Shown: piece by piece, positions 9,220 through 16,636 of the stretch
How positions within the stretch are numbered: position 1 is the stretch's first letter
How the letters are laid out: each line of letters starts with the position of its first letter
Origin: Thiohalobacter sp. IOR34
GTDB taxonomy: Bacteria; Pseudomonadota; Gammaproteobacteria; Thiohalobacterales; Thiohalobacteraceae
DNA length: 64,000 bases
NCBI RefSeq assembly: GCF_030406045.1
Contig: NZ_CP128988.1
Coordinates: 965,438 to 1,029,437 of the forward strand
Direction: 5' to 3'
Program-made: the position numbers and the translations under genes
The notes under the pieces: model-generated
Told to the model about the DNA's origin: nothing
Databases searched by the model: none
Seen by the model: the letters and a program-made list of their open reading frames with translations, nothing else

Positions 9220-10599
9220 TCAGCGGATCACCAGGAAGAAGGCCCCGTCGCCGCGCAGCACATTGAGCAGCACCCCCTGCCGGGCGGCCCGCAGCGCCTT
9301 CTCGGCCTCCTCCAGGTCGCTGACCGGCTGGCGGTTGATGGAGACGATGACGTCGCCTGGACGCAGGCCGGCTGCCCAGGCCCGGCTGCCGGGTTCCACT
9401 TCGACGATCTCGATGCCCTGCACCTTGCCGGCCAGCGGGTGGTCGGGGGTGAGGTTGCCGAGTACCGCGCCTTCCAGGTAGGGGCTCAGCTTGCCGGCCT
9501 GGATCTGCTCCTGCCGGGGACGGGCGATGGTGGCGCGCAGTCTCCGCGGCTTGCCGTCGCGGATGATCTTCAGCCGCAGCTCGCTGCCCACCGGCAACAG
9601 GCCGATGGTGTTGCGCAGGTCGGCGGAACTCTTCACCGGCTTGCCGTTGACCTCCACCACCACGTCACCGCTGCGCAGGCCGGCCTGTTCGGCCGCCGAA
9701 CCCTTGATCACCTGGGTGATGACCGCGCCGCTGCGCCGGCTCAGTTTCAGCGCTTCGGCCAGTTCCGGGGTCAGGTCCTGCGCCATCACGCCGAGCTGGC
9801 CGCGGCGCACCTCGCCGTAGCGGATCAGCTGCCGCATGATGGCGTTCACCATGTTGCTGGGGATGGCGAAGCCGATGCCGACATTGCCGCCGCTGGGGCC
9901 GACGATGGCGGTGTTGATGCCAACCAGCCTGCCGTCCAGGTCGACCAGGGCACCGCCGGAGTTGCCGGGATTGATCGAGGCGTCGGTCTGGATGAAGTTC
10001 TCGTAGCCCTCGATGCCCAGTCCCGAGCGGCCCAGCGCGCTGACGATGCCCGAGGTCACGGTCTGTTGCAGGCCGAAGGGGTTGCCGATGGCGACCACGA
10101 AGTCGCCCACCTCCAGCTTGCTGGAGTCGGCCATCGGCAAATCGCGCAGCCCGCGCGCCTCGATCTGGATCACCGCCAGGTCGGCCTCGGGGTCGGTGCC
10201 CACCACCCGCGCTTCCAGGCGCCGCTTGTCGCGCAGGGTGACGGTGATCTCATCCGCCTGGTCGATGACGTGGTGGTTGGTGATGATGAAGCCCTTGGCG
10301 GCATCGACGATCACCCCGGAACCGAGGCTGGTCCGTTCGCGTTCCTGGGGGGTGTCGGGGATGCCGAAAAAGCGCCGGAACAGGGGGTCCTGCAGCAGTG
10401 GATTGGGCGGTACCCGGACCCGCGAGCGGGTGGAGATGTTGACCACGGCCGGCATCACCTGTTTCAGCATCGGTGCCAGGCTGGGCTTGCCCTCGGCATT
10501 CTGCAGCAGTGCCGGCAGGGCGCCGCTGGCGGCCTGTGCCCAGAGCACGAACAGCAGGCTGAACAGCGATGCGAAGAAGCGGGAGGCGTAAGGTTTCAT
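9220..10599 (-). CDS. degP: Do-family periplasmic serine endoprotease (DegP/DegQ/HtrA)
   Basis: 459 residues. N-terminal signal peptide (about 1-27, ending in an Ala-rich region), trypsin-like domain with catalytic triad His110 (TNHHVI), Asp140 (EADLAVI) and Ser214 (GNSGGAL), then two PDZ domains (about 260-345 and 370-455). The length and short LA loop resemble DegQ more than DegP. Family role: degrades and refolds misfolded periplasmic proteins, usually under envelope-stress control. The start is supported by AAGGAG 8-9 bases upstream. Divergent from the E1 alpha gene; the roughly 95-bp gap holds both promoters. Confidence 0.94.
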   Translation of the reverse strand: MKPYASRFFASLFSLLFVLWAQAASGALPALLQNAEGKPSLAPMLKQVMPAVVNISTRSRVRVPPNPLLQDPLFRRFFGIPDTPQERERTSLGSGVIVDAAKGFIITNHHVIDQADEITVTLRDKRRLEARVVGTDPEADLAVIQIEARGLRDLPMADSSKLEVGDFVVAIGNPFGLQQTVTSGIVSALGRSGLGIEGYENFIQTDASINPGNSGGALVDLDGRLVGINTAIVGPSGGNVGIGFAIPSNMVNAIMRQLIRYGEVRRGQLGVMAQDLTPELAEALKLSRRSGAVITQVIKGSAAEQAGLRSGDVVVEVNGKPVKSSADLRNTIGLLPVGSELRLKIIRDGKPRRLRATIARPRQEQIQAGKLSPYLEGAVLGNLTPDHPLAGKVQGIEIVEVEPGSRAWAAGLRPGDVIVSINRQPVSDLEEAEKALRAARQGVLLNVLRGDGAFFLVIR

Positions 10600-10694
10600 T
10601 TTTCGAAACTCCTTTTCTTGTCGGACCCGAGCAGGAGTGGACGGCAGGGATTTTCCTGCTATGGTGTTTCCAGCAGCACATGGGGGTAGCGCGC

Positions 10695-11672
10695 ATGAAT
10701 CTCAACCGGGTCCGCCAGTTCCTGTCCGACATGCTGCTGGCACGCTATTTCGAGGAGGCCGCGGCCGAGCAGTATGCCCGGGGGCGTATCGCCGGTTTCC
10801 TGCATCTGTATCCAGGCGAGGAGGCGGTGGCAGTCGGCACCCTGCGTGCCGCCGACCCCGGCGACTATGTGGTCAGTACCTACCGCGAGCACGTCCATGC
10901 CCTGGTGCGCGGCATCTCGCCACGGGCGGTGATGGCCGAACTGTTCGGACGCGAGACCGGTTGCTCGCGCGGCTATGGCGGTTCCATGCACCTGTTCGAT
11001 GCCGAACGCCGATTCCTCGGCGGCTATGCCATCGTCGGCGAAACCTTCCCGGTGGCCATCGGTGCCGGCTACTGGCTGGCCATGAACCGTTCTGCCGATG
11101 TCGTGCTCTGCTATTTCGGCGATGGTGCCACCAACCAGGGCACCTTCCACGAGTCCCTGAACATGGCCGCGCTGTGGAGACTGCCGGTGTTGTTCGTCTG
11201 CGAGAACAACCACTACCAGATCGGCACCGAGATCCACCAGCACTCGGCCCTGACCGAGGTCTACAAGCGGGCCTGTGCCTACGGCATCGAGGGCGAGCGG
11301 GTCGACGGCATGGACGTGCTGGCGGTCTACGAGGCGACCGAGCGCGCCCTGCGCCTGGTGCGCGACGGCAAGGGACCCTATCTGCTGGAATGCGAGACCT
11401 ACCGCTTCCGCGGCCACTCCATGGCCGATGCCGCTGCCTACCGCTCCAGTCTCGAGGTGCAGGAGCTGCGCGCCCGGGACCCGCTGTTCAACCTGCGCCG
11501 CCAGATCCTGGCGGAGGGCTGGCTGGACGAGGCGACCATCGAGGCCGAGGAGAAGGCGGCCCGCGAGGCGGTCGAGGACGCAGTGCGCTTTGCCGAACAG
11601 AGCCCGGAGCCGGGCGAGCTGATGCGTGACCTCTATGTGCAACCCCTGGATCTTTACGGAGGTGGGGCATGA
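10695..11672 (+). CDS. pdhA: 2-oxoacid (pyruvate-type) dehydrogenase E1 alpha subunit
   Basis: 325 residues from ATG 10695. The thiamine diphosphate motif is clear: GDGATNQGTFHESLNMAALW, then CENNHYQIGT. GGSMHLFD and RGHSMADAAAYRS (phosphorylation-loop region) are also conserved. With E1 beta it decarboxylates a 2-oxoacid and passes the acyl group to an E2 lipoyl domain. The beta gene overlaps by 4 bp (ATGA), so translation is coupled. No E2 or E3 gene follows, so the complex must be completed by genes elsewhere; pyruvate, acetoin or a branched-chain oxoacid are all possible substrates. Confidence 0.9.
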   Translation: MNLNRVRQFLSDMLLARYFEEAAAEQYARGRIAGFLHLYPGEEAVAVGTLRAADPGDYVVSTYREHVHALVRGISPRAVMAELFGRETGCSRGYGGSMHLFDAERRFLGGYAIVGETFPVAIGAGYWLAMNRSADVVLCYFGDGATNQGTFHESLNMAALWRLPVLFVCENNHYQIGTEIHQHSALTEVYKRACAYGIEGERVDGMDVLAVYEATERALRLVRDGKGPYLLECETYRFRGHSMADAAAYRSSLEVQELRARDPLFNLRRQILAEGWLDEATIEAEEKAAREAVEDAVRFAEQSPEPGELMRDLYVQPLDLYGGGA

Positions 11673-12712
11673 GCGGCAGCGGGCGGCGCAGCCGCAACGA
11701 CAATCTCGGCCTGTTGGCCCCCGCAGAACCGGCTCCGGAACTGGCCGTCTGGCAGGCGCTGAACATCGCCCTGGACGAGGCGCTGGGCATGGACGACGCG
11801 GTGTTCATCCTCGGCGAGGACGTCGGTCTCTATGGCGGCAGCTATCGGGTCACCCAGGGGCTGTACGCCAAGTACGGCGAGTGGCGGGTGCGCGACACGC
11901 CGATCTCCGAGGGCAGCTTCACCGGCCTGGGGGTGGGGGCGGCGCTGGTCGGCGGACGGCCGGTGGTGGAGATCATGACCGTCAATTTCGCCCTGCTGGC
12001 GCTGGATGCCATCATCAACATGGCCGCCAAGCTGCGCTACATGTCCGGTGGCCAGTTCAGCGTGCCGCTGGTGGTGCGCATGCCGGGCGGGGTGGCGAAG
12101 CAGCTTGCGGCCCAGCACTCGCAGCGGCTGGAGCACACCCTGATGAATGTCCCGGGGCTGCGTCTGGTCGCGCCGGGTACGCCGCAGGACAGTTACTGGC
12201 AACTCAAACAGGCGATCCGCTGCGACGACCCGGTGATCGTCCTCGAACATGAGCGGCTGTACTTCGAGACCGGACCCTTCGACATCGATGCCGCGCCGCC
12301 GCCGATGCATGCCGCCCGGGTGCGTCGCCCCGGTGAGCACATCACCCTGCTTGCCTGGCAACGCATGGTCGATGTCTGCCTGGAGGCCGCCGCACAACTG
12401 GCCGCGGAGGGCATCGAGGCCGAGGTCATCGATCTGCGCAGCCTGCGCCCGGTCGATCTGCCGACGGTGCAGGCCTCGCTGGCACGGACCCATCGGCTGC
12501 TGATCGTCGAGGAGGACTGCCGCTTTGGCGGGGCCGGTGCCGAGCTGGCCGCAGAACTCGGCGAACGCAATTTCTTCGATCTCGACGCGCCCATCCACCG
12601 GCTCGCGGCCGTGGACGTGCCCACCCCCTACAACGGCACGCTGGAGGCGGCTTCCCTGCCGGTGGCAGGGCAGGTGGTGGAACTGGCCCGGCGCATGCTG
12701 CAGGCTGGCTGA
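11669..12712 (+). CDS. pdhB: 2-oxoacid (pyruvate-type) dehydrogenase E1 beta subunit
   Basis: 347 residues. Conserved features: FILGEDVGLYGGSYRVTQGL, DTPISEGSFTGLGVGAAL, MPGGVAKQLAAQHSQRLE and the C-terminal transketolase domain with VEEDCRFGGAGAELAAEL. The N-terminal 25 residues (GSGRRSRNDNLGLL) are an extra basic tail, so a start nearer the conserved region cannot be excluded, although the ATGA overlap with E1 alpha supports ATG 11669. It forms the heterotetrameric E1 with the upstream gene. The next gene (trkH) is 51 bp away and looks unrelated. Confidence 0.9.
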   Translation: MSGSGRRSRNDNLGLLAPAEPAPELAVWQALNIALDEALGMDDAVFILGEDVGLYGGSYRVTQGLYAKYGEWRVRDTPISEGSFTGLGVGAALVGGRPVVEIMTVNFALLALDAIINMAAKLRYMSGGQFSVPLVVRMPGGVAKQLAAQHSQRLEHTLMNVPGLRLVAPGTPQDSYWQLKQAIRCDDPVIVLEHERLYFETGPFDIDAAPPPMHAARVRRPGEHITLLAWQRMVDVCLEAAAQLAAEGIEAEVIDLRSLRPVDLPTVQASLARTHRLLIVEEDCRFGGAGAELAAELGERNFFDLDAPIHRLAAVDVPTPYNGTLEAASLPVAGQVVELARRMLQAG

Positions 12713-12763
12713 GGCCGGCCGCCTCTCGCCGTTCACCTCCGGGGTGGCGTAGAATGCAGCATC

Positions 12764-14266
12764 GTGGCTGCCGACCTGTCCCATGACGCCTTGACCCCGG
12801 ATGCGGAGCCTGGCCCGCTCCCGCGGCTCGGCCGGCCGCTGCGCGTGGTCGGTCTGCTCAGTCTGGCCTTCAGCAGCACCTTGCTGGTGCCGGCGCTGCT
12901 CGCCTGGTGGTACCGCGACGGCCAGTTGGCCAGCTTCCTCTACGCCTTTCTTGCGGCCCAGGCCATCGGTCTGTTGCTCTGGCTGCCGGTACGCAACCAT
13001 CGCGGCGAGCTGCGGCGGCGCGACGGATTCATCGTGGTGGCCCTGTTCTGGCTGCTGCTCAGCCTGGTCAGCGCGCTGCCCTTTCTGTTCGGGCCGCACC
13101 TGAGTTTCGTCAACGCCTTCTTCGAGGCAGTCTCCGGTTTCACCACCACCGGGGCCACGGTGATCAGTGGCCTGGATGGCCTGCCACGCTCACTGCTCTA
13201 CTATCGGCAGCAGTTGCAGTGGCTGGGTGGCATGGGGCTGGTGGTGCTGGCGGTGGCCATCCAGCCGCTGCTGGGCATCGGCGGCATGCGCCTCTACCGG
13301 GCCGAGACGCCGGGTCCGCTGAAGGAGGAGAAGATCGAGCCGCGGCTGGCTCAGACGGCGCGTGCCCTGTGGTTGATCTACCTGGGGCTGACCGTGCTCT
13401 GCGCCCTGGCTTACTGGTTGGCCGGCATGACCCCCTTCGACGCCATCGGCCACAGCTTTGCGACCATCTCCACCGGGGGCTTCTCCACCCATGATGCGAG
13501 CCTCGGCTACTATGCCAGCGTGCCGATCGAGCTGATCGCCATGGCCTTCATGTTGCTCGGTGGCATCAACTTCAGCATCCACTTCAGCGTCTGGCGCAGC
13601 TTCAATCCCCTGCATTACCTGCGTGACATCGAGGTGCGGACCTTTCTGCTGTTCACCCTGCTCACCACCCTGGTGCTGGTCGCGGTGCTGCGCCTGACCG
13701 GTGATTACGACAGCTATGCCGCAGCCTTCGTCGATTCCGGTTTCGAGGTGGTGTCGGTGATCACCAGCACCGGTTTCGGCGAGGTGGACTTCACCCACTG
13801 GCCGCTGTTCCTGCCGGTGCTGTTGATCTTCATCAGCTTCATCGGCGGCTGCGGCGGTTCCACCGCCGGCGGCATGAAGGTGATGCGGGTGCTGCTGCTG
13901 ATCAAGCAGGGCCAGCGCGAGCTGGGGCGGCTGCTGCACCCCCGGGCCCTGCGGCCGGTGCGCATCGGCCGGCGGCTGCTCGGCGAGCGTACCACCCAGG
14001 CGATCTGGGGCTTCTTCGCGGCCTACATCTTCGTCTTCGTGCTGCTGACTCTGGCGATGATGGCCGCTGGTCTGGATCAGGTCAGCGCCTTTGCCGCCGT
14101 GGCGACCTGTCTCAACAACCTGGGGCCGGGCCTGGGCGAGGTGGCCTATACCTTTGGCGGGGTCAGTGATGCCGCCAAGCTGTTGGCCGCCGCCGCCATG
14201 CTCCTCGGACGCCTGGAGATCTTCACCCTGCTGGTGCTGCTCCATCCCGCCTTCTGGCGGGAATAG
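12764..14266 (+). CDS. trkH: TrkH family potassium uptake membrane subunit
   Basis: 500 residues with about 10-12 membrane helices. The four pore-loop filter sequences are visible: GFTTTGATVI, ATISTGGFSTHD, VITSTGFGEVD and TCLNNLGPGLGEV. Family role: K+ uptake through the inner membrane, normally gated by a cytoplasmic RCK protein (TrkA). No trkA is adjacent, though the SLC13-type gene downstream carries RCK-like domains. The start is GTG 12764. A TAGAAT hexamer at 12750-12755 sits so close that the message could be nearly leaderless; its -35 match is weak. Confidence 0.9.
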   Translation: MAADLSHDALTPDAEPGPLPRLGRPLRVVGLLSLAFSSTLLVPALLAWWYRDGQLASFLYAFLAAQAIGLLLWLPVRNHRGELRRRDGFIVVALFWLLLSLVSALPFLFGPHLSFVNAFFEAVSGFTTTGATVISGLDGLPRSLLYYRQQLQWLGGMGLVVLAVAIQPLLGIGGMRLYRAETPGPLKEEKIEPRLAQTARALWLIYLGLTVLCALAYWLAGMTPFDAIGHSFATISTGGFSTHDASLGYYASVPIELIAMAFMLLGGINFSIHFSVWRSFNPLHYLRDIEVRTFLLFTLLTTLVLVAVLRLTGDYDSYAAAFVDSGFEVVSVITSTGFGEVDFTHWPLFLPVLLIFISFIGGCGGSTAGGMKVMRVLLLIKQGQRELGRLLHPRALRPVRIGRRLLGERTTQAIWGFFAAYIFVFVLLTLAMMAAGLDQVSAFAAVATCLNNLGPGLGEVAYTFGGVSDAAKLLAAAAMLLGRLEIFTLLVLLHPAFWRE

Positions 14267-14276
14267 GGCGGGTGAT

Positions 14277-14306
14277 TTGCGCTGACCGCCGTCGAGCGCT
14301 TAGAAT
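14277..14306 (+). promoter_or_regulatory. Predicted sigma-70-type promoter for the SulP gene
   Basis: TTGCGC at 14277-14282 and TAGAAT at 14301-14306 with an 18-base spacer. It starts directly after the trkH stop and would give a leader of about 260 nt before the SulP start. Reasonable match only; no experimental support. Confidence 0.4.
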
Positions 14307-14576
14307 AACGGGCCTTCCTGTTCCGCGCATCTCGTCTTTACCAGCGACGACTTCCCCGCGCCAGGACGCGCTGGCCGGTTGCCCCTTGGGGTACCGTGGC
14401 CCGCTGCTTTTTTCCGGCCCCGCGTGCCGGATTCGATCTTTTGCCCTTGGTGACGAAGATCTCTGACTGGCCTCTGGTCAGGTCCGGGTGACCTGCCGTG
14501 GAGGTTTCGGCCAGCCCGCCGGCCTGTACCGGCGTGTGGCTGGGTGGTGATGGTCCTAACAAGAACCGGGTGTCCC
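14307..14576 (+). promoter_or_regulatory. Long structured 5' leader of the SulP gene (unidentified)
   Basis: About 270 bp without a credible gene. Close to the start codon there is a two-tier hairpin in which CCAGCC and GCCGG pair with CCGGC and GGCTGG around 14511-14543. A small TGACCTGCC / GGTCAGGTC region lies before it. The region could hold a cis-regulatory RNA, but I could not match it to a known riboswitch class. Confidence 0.35.
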
Positions 14577-16394
14577 ATGCAAGCGACTTCGAAACCCCGT
14601 CTCCGGCAAGACTGGCTGTTGCGTTTCTTTCCCTTCCTGCTCTGGTGGCCGATGGTCAACCGCCGCAGTCTGCGCGAGGATTTCCTGGCCGGCCTGACCG
14701 GGGCCATCGTGGTGCTGCCCCAGGGCGTGGCCTTCGCCACCATCGCCGGCATGCCGCCGGAATACGGTCTCTATGCCGGCATGGTGCCGGCCATCGTCGC
14801 CGCCCTGTTCGGTTCCTCCTGGCACCTGGTATCGGGGCCGACCACGGCGGCCTCCATCGTCCTCTACTCGGCGCTCAGCAACTATGCCGAGCCGGGCAGT
14901 GCCCATTACGTGACCCTGGCCCTGACCCTGACTTTCATGGTCGGCATCACCGAGCTGGCCCTGGGCCTGGCGCGGATGGGGGCGCTGGTCAACTTCATCT
15001 CCCATTCGGTGATCGTCGGTTTCACCGCCGGCGCCGCCATCCTCATCGCCAGCAAGCAGCTGAAGAACTACTTCGGCGTGCCCATCCCGCGGGGCGGCCA
15101 TCTGCATGACGTGCTGATCAGCTTCGTCGGCCAGATACCCAACATCAACTGGTATGTCGCCGGGGTGGCGACCGTCACCCTGCTGACCGGCATCGCCACC
15201 AAGCGCTGGCTGCCGAAGATCCCCTATCTGATCATGGCCATGGTGGTGGGCAGTCTGGCGGCGCTGCTGCTCAACCAGGTCTTCGGCCCCGAGGTGACCG
15301 CCATCGGTACCGTCGGCGCCCTGCCGCAGAGCCTGCCGCCACTGTCGGCCCCTGATTTCTCCATGGATACGCTGCGTGATCTGGCGCCGACGGTGTTCGC
15401 GGTGACCCTGTTCGCGCTCACCGAGGCGGTGTCCATCGGCCGCTCGCTGGCGGCGCGTTCCGGTCAGCGTATCGACGGCAACCAGGAATTCCTCGGCCAG
15501 GGCCTGTCGAACATCGCCGGCAGCTTCTTCTCCGGTTATGTGGCCACCGGCTCCTTCAACCGTAGCGGGCTCAACTTCCAGGCCGGCGCCAAGACGCCGC
15601 TGGCCGCCGTGTTCGCCGGCTCCCTGCTGATGCTGATCGTGGTCCTGGTCGCGCCGCTGGCCGCCTACCTGCCGAATGCGGCCATGGCCGGTATCCTGTT
15701 CCTGGTCGCCTGGGGGCTGATCGACTTCAAGGAGATCGGTCACATCCTCAAGGCCAGCCGCAGCGAGACAGCGATCATGGCCCTGACCTTCTTCGGCGCC
15801 CTGTTCCTGGAGCTGGAGTTCGCCATCTTCCTCGGCGTCATGCTCTCGCTGGTGATCTATCTGATGCGGGTCTCGCGTCCGCGGATCATCAGCCGGACGC
15901 CGGATCCGCGGTTGCCGAACCGGGCCTTCAATACCGATCCGGCCCTGCCTCAGTGCCCGCAGCTGCACATCCTGCGCATCGACGGCTCGCTGTTCTTCGG
16001 CTCCATCAGTCATGTTCAGGAGGCATTTGCCAGGCTGGAGGAGGAACACCCGGAACAGACCCATCTGGCGATCGTCGCCGCGGGCATCAATTTCGCCGAC
16101 GTCGCGGGCAGCGACGTGCTGGCGGCCGAGGCCCGCAAGCGCCGGGCGCGGGGTGGTGCCCTGTATCTGATCCATGTCAAGAAAGGGCTCTGGGAGTCGC
16201 TGGAGAGCAGCGGGGCGTTGGATGTGATCGGCGCCAACCACGTCTTCCAGTCGAAGACCGCGGCCATCACCGCCATCTTCCAGAAGCTGGACAAGTCCAT
16301 CTGCCAGCACTGCGAGGTGCGCGTCTTCCGCGAATGTGCCAGCGTGCCCCGCCTCGAAAAGCCGGTCGCCGACGAGGTCCAGGGGGCGCGCTGA
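14577..16394 (+). CDS. SulP family anion transporter with C-terminal STAS domain
   Basis: 605 residues from ATG 14577; ATG codons at 14544 and 14550 are possible but add a non-conserved tail. The sulfate-permease domain begins with DFLAGLTGAIVVLPQGVAFA and has GLYAGMVPAIVAALFGSSWH; it spans about ten to fourteen helices to about residue 420. A STAS domain (about 445-560) follows, then a short tail with three cysteines (ICQHCEVRVFREC) seen in several proteobacterial SulP proteins. Substrates in the family are sulfate, bicarbonate or other anions, often with Na+ or H+. Bicarbonate would suit an autotroph next to Na+ transporters, but this is inference. Confidence 0.9.
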   Translation: MQATSKPRLRQDWLLRFFPFLLWWPMVNRRSLREDFLAGLTGAIVVLPQGVAFATIAGMPPEYGLYAGMVPAIVAALFGSSWHLVSGPTTAASIVLYSALSNYAEPGSAHYVTLALTLTFMVGITELALGLARMGALVNFISHSVIVGFTAGAAILIASKQLKNYFGVPIPRGGHLHDVLISFVGQIPNINWYVAGVATVTLLTGIATKRWLPKIPYLIMAMVVGSLAALLLNQVFGPEVTAIGTVGALPQSLPPLSAPDFSMDTLRDLAPTVFAVTLFALTEAVSIGRSLAARSGQRIDGNQEFLGQGLSNIAGSFFSGYVATGSFNRSGLNFQAGAKTPLAAVFAGSLLMLIVVLVAPLAAYLPNAAMAGILFLVAWGLIDFKEIGHILKASRSETAIMALTFFGALFLELEFAIFLGVMLSLVIYLMRVSRPRIISRTPDPRLPNRAFNTDPALPQCPQLHILRIDGSLFFGSISHVQEAFARLEEEHPEQTHLAIVAAGINFADVAGSDVLAAEARKRRARGGALYLIHVKKGLWESLESSGALDVIGANHVFQSKTAAITAIFQKLDKSICQHCEVRVFRECASVPRLEKPVADEVQGAR

Positions 16395-16470
16395 ACTGAT
16401 CGGCGGGCCGGGTCCGGAGTGGCACGGAAAGTGGAAGTGAACCGCGCCTTCAGGTACCCTTCAAAAATTT

Positions 16471-16496
16471 GCCGCCCCTGGTACCACAGGGGCGGC
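16471..16496. terminator. Strong hairpin after the SulP gene
   Basis: Perfect 10-bp stem GCCGCCCCTG / CAGGGGCGGC with a 6-base loop. On the + strand no T-run follows; on the minus strand it is followed by AAATTTTTG. It could stop SulP transcripts imperfectly, or form the first stem of the downstream leader. Confidence 0.5.
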
Positions 16497-16636
16497 GGAT
16501 CCTTGAGCAGTGCAGCGCCTCTGCCTTCTCCCGGTGCCGGGAGGGGCTCGGCTGCGACGGACGCCAGAATGGCCGGCTGCGGCGGCTAAGGACTGCACAG
16601 TGGGTGGATTTTCCTGAAATTCAGGGGGGGCAGGCG
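16497..16636 (+). promoter_or_regulatory. Structured leader of the SLC13/nhaD operon (candidate cis-regulatory RNA)
   Basis: 140 bp without a gene. GTGCAG at 16510-16515 pairs with CTGCAC at 16593-16598, closing a region that contains the hairpin CTCCCG/CGGGAG at 16528-16543 and GC-rich conserved-looking joints (CTCTGCC, GGCTAAGGA). This is a plausible multi-branch RNA directly upstream of two ion-transport genes. Known Na+- and Li+-sensing riboswitches precede antiporter genes, but I cannot assign this sequence to one. Confidence 0.35.

Noticed and set aside
16469-16636. N-terminal extension of the SLC13-type carrier
   Set aside because: It would translate a strong terminator-like hairpin and structured leader; composition is Arg/Cys/Gly-rich and not membrane-like.
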